Assembly: GCA_028023455.1 (NCBI GenBank) | Contig: JAQFVV010006215.1 | Span: 6,745,230 to 6,809,229 of the forward strand | Length of the DNA stretch: 64,000 nucleotides | Direction of reading: 5' to 3' | DNA from: Epiperipatus broadwayi | Taxonomy: Eukaryota > Onychophora > Udeonychophora > Euonychophora > Peripatidae | In this document: positions 61,966 to 64,000 of the stretch, one piece after another | How the letters are laid out: every line of letters starts with the position of its first letter | Position numbering within the stretch: position 1 is the first letter of the stretch | Position numbers and translations under genes: made by a program | Notes under the pieces: generated by a model | The model's input: only the letters and a program-made list of their open reading frames with translations | Told to the model about the DNA's origin: nothing | Database searches by the model: none

Positions 61966-62023
61966 TTGCTTTTCCTTTAAAATTTGCAAATAAATTGCTT
62001 TTCCTTTAAAATTTGCAAATAAA
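61966..62023. repeat. Two-copy 29-bp tandem repeat
   Basis: TTGCTTTTCCTTTAAAATTT plus nine more bases, repeated exactly twice. Confidence 0.9.
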
Positions 62024-62221
62024 TTGAAATATATAGGTCCAAGCATGTACATTCCTTTTTGATTAGGGCAATTTTACTATTTGGAACATAGGTACATCTT
62101 TCTGAAATTATATTTTAAAATCTAAATACATATTTCAATGGTGTAGCAAAAAGAAATGATTTTACTATATATATATATAACTATTTAAAAATTTATGTCT
62201 TAGCTTTGTGGTTAACTAAAA

Positions 62222-62430
62222 AGATTAAAGGTGGCTTCTGGAGGGTTGCATTAGATTGTAAAATCTAGAAGCAGCTTTCTGATCCAAGGCTCCTCATGGA
62301 AACTAGAAACTAGTCTGGGGATATTAGATGAGTAGACACTACATAGGGATTTTATACACAAACCTTTTTGCATTCATTGATTACTATGCTGTGCACTGGG
62401 TGGCACTACTGTATGGAGAGTTTATCAGCC
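62222..62430 (+). mobile_element. Hammerhead repeat fragment, family 1
   Basis: Part of a plus unit from GGTGGCTTCTGGAGGGTTGC to ACTGTATGGAGAGTTTAT. The ribozyme core is deleted: CTCCTCA runs directly into a TGGAAAC patch, leaving only GAAACTAGTC and stem I 5'-side sequence. Confidence 0.7.
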
Positions 62431-63430
62431 AAAGTAGTATTTAATTGGGTTATAAGTAAAGGACAGGCAACAAGATGGGTTAGAAAAGTAGTATGGTATG
62501 CAGAAGATTTGGATAAACACTATTAAAACAAGCAAAACTCACTATACATATTGCCACACACAGCAAGCTAGAGTAATGAATGGATGCCAGAAGGCTTGTG
62601 CATAAAATCCCCATCTAGTGCCTACTCATCCAATATCCCCAGACTAGTTTCTGGCTTGTGGCCTTTGTCAGTGAGGAGCCTCAGATCTGAGAGCACTGCA
62701 CCTAGATCTGTGTGTGGCAATACATATAGTGAGTTTTGCCTGTTTTAACAACAGTTATACACAAGCATAAAAGGTGGTGGTCATGTGATGTTTATAGGGT
62801 TATAAACACTTTATGTCAATATACTTGTACAATAAGTAGTATGATTGGATTAGGAGAATTGTTGAGTGTTATAGCAGCAAAATAATGGGATAGAAGAATA
62901 GATGCATTAATACAAAATGGGGAGCTTGAGAAATGTAGAACTAGTATAGAAAGTAAAAAGATTTTAAATATATATATAGAAGTAAACAGAACATTGAGTG
63001 TAAGTTAATTTACGATAATAGCAAGGAAAGTAATTTACTATTTAAGGCTCAAACAGGATTGATATCAACAATGCAATATACACAAATGGAAAAATGTGAG
63101 TAATTTAATCTGCAAGTTATGTAAGGAAGGCATGGAGAATATTAGGCATCTGATAATTGAATGTAAATGCCTACAGGCAGAAAGAGTACAAATAATGAAG
63201 TTATTGGAGAATAAATATAAAGTAATTATACAGAAAGTGGGTTTTGGGTTTTTATGCTACATTTGGAAAAAGATAAGAGATATCTAAATATAAAAGCCAT
63301 AGAATGGATAAAGATGATGTGGAAATGGGCTAGAGCAGGATAGAGAAGAATATGGAAAAAAACTTGGGGTAGGGAATGGAAAAGTAAGGTGGGTAACAGG
63401 TTTTTCTGAGCATAGTGGATTAAAGATTCC
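62431..63430 (+). pseudogene. LINE remnant with C-terminal zinc knuckle
   Basis: Plus-strand coding sense is seen at 62432-62520 (a frame with VVFNWVISKGQATRWVRKVV). After an inserted repeat it resumes at about 63040, where LLFKAQTGLISTMQY and then ICKLCKEGMENIRHLIIEC (63-codon frame 63096-63287) give a C-x2-C-x8-H-x4-C knuckle like the ORF2 tail of non-LTR retrotransposons. The clade is unclear; it differs from the RTE and Tx1/L1 copies here. No RT motif remains. Confidence 0.55.
62522..62801. mobile_element. Foldback hammerhead repeat inserted in the LINE remnant
   Basis: A 280-bp element is flanked by a 9-bp direct repeat ATAAACACT (62513-62521 and 62802-62810). Its arms, AAAACAAGCAAAACTCACTA at 62525-62563 and the complement at 62709-62747, enclose a minus-strand family-1 unit half. 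The hammerhead core reads CUGACAA (62665-62671), with G8 changed to A, so it should be inactive. The 3' part ends GGTCATGTGATGTTTATAG. Confidence 0.7.
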
Positions 63431-63829
63431 TGACATCGATAAAGGAATAGTTATATCACATTACACTCCTATTAAATGATTGCTAATTTATGGTATTAAA
63501 AGATTCTTAAGATCAATAAATGTTCAATATATATCTTGATTTTAATGCAGATTCTCATAACTGAAATTAACATAGATAACAATAAAAATTTATAATTATA
63601 ATGAAATTTATAGATTAATTAAATTATGCTGTTTATTTCCTTATAATTAAAATTTTTTGGATGATATCAGTATCATGGTTTATTTGGAGAGTTAATTATT
63701 TGTTTAAAGTGTGAAATAAAATCAACTTACTTGGCTTTCTTTTTAAATTCAATTTTAATTTAATTACAACCACAATATGATTAGGGTCTATATAAGCATC
63801 CAAAATAATTAGTCAAAATAAGAGTCATA

Positions 63830-64000
63830 TATCACATGACCCTATTCTCTTAAGCTTGTAAGTTATAAACAATGAGGATTGTCAATTCCTCAACAAGCTT
63901 TGTGATAAATGCTTAGCCAGAGAAAGCATTTAAAAAATCTTTGTCAGGAACCCCTCTCCAAACCTCTGCCCATGGTTTCTTGCTTTGGCACTCCTCAGAA
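63830..64000 (-). mobile_element. Hammerhead repeat, family-2 relative, cut by window end
   Basis: It shares AACAAGCTTT and GAAAGCATTTAAAAAATCT with the 60.1-kb unit. On the minus strand CUGAGGA (63992-63998), a 3-bp stem II and GAAA (63976-63979) are visible. The segment after GAAA is CCAUGGGC instead of CCAGUC, so the cleavage site looks lost. The stem I 3' strand lies outside the window. Confidence 0.55.

Noticed and set aside
1-64000. CRISPR arrays, bacterial operons, prophage or plasmid features
   Set aside because: None seen. The tandem repeats lack spacer structure, and all coding remnants are eukaryotic retroelements.
1-64000. Assignment to a particular phylum
   Set aside because: The repeat content fits several AT-rich invertebrate groups (for example molluscs, cnidarians, flatworms). 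No host gene is available to decide.

Overview
The window looks like gene-poor, strongly AT-rich animal DNA, probably from an invertebrate with a repeat-loaded genome. The evidence is its contents. It has no convincing host gene, long A/T tracts, (AT)n and (GT)n microsatellites, and decayed retroelements of animal-typical clades: RTE and Tx1/L1-type LINEs, a Penelope-like element with a GIY-YIG domain, Gypsy-like solo LTRs, non-autonomous hAT elements and a tRNA-Gly-type SINE. I cannot name the species. Nothing points to bacteria, a plasmid or a virus.

Layout. 1-0.84 kb: an inverted array of a ~453-bp repeat carrying decayed hammerhead ribozymes (family 1). 4.1 kb: a MITE-like hairpin. 7.74-8.38 kb: a solo LTR with a 5-bp target duplication. 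8.9-9.4 kb: an RTE relic. 9.75 kb: a decayed hammerhead (family 3). 10.9-11.9 kb: a hAT relic. 11.97-12.95 and 17.2-19.03 kb: LTR-like elements. 19.2-23.3 kb: a full-span but broken Tx1/L1-type LINE. 23.8 kb: a possible orphan exon. 24.5-25.2 kb: an RTE relic. 26.0-26.3 kb: a tRNA-Gly SINE. 26.7-27.6 kb: a near-perfect palindrome. 31.4-32.2 kb: a three-copy tandem repeat. 32.7-32.9 kb: a Penelope endonuclease relic. 33.8-46.8 kb: a very large imperfect palindrome built from three RTE copies, with a family-3 hammerhead array in its loop. 47.2-51.3 kb: two Penelope copies head to head. 51.96-53.68 kb: a hAT element with an 8-bp target duplication. 57.1-58.5, 60.1-60.6, 62.2-62.8 and 63.8-64.0 kb: more hammerhead repeats (families 1 and 2), one of them inserted in a LINE relic.

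The strongest signal is a set of three hammerhead ribozyme families in tandem or inverted repeats of ~450-465 bp. Each has the CUGANGA and GAAA core boxes, a stem II, a very short stem III and a two-part stem I; the stem sequences differ between families but the pairing is kept, and one relic shows two compensatory changes. This is the architecture of animal retrozymes (small non-autonomous retroelements whose RNA self-cleaves to unit length and circularises), or of the hammerhead-bearing pseudo-LTRs of Penelope-like elements. Penelope-like elements are also present here, so the window may hold both a mobilising family and its dependants. A second theme is inversion: hammerhead, Penelope and RTE copies all occur as direct copies followed by an inverted copy.
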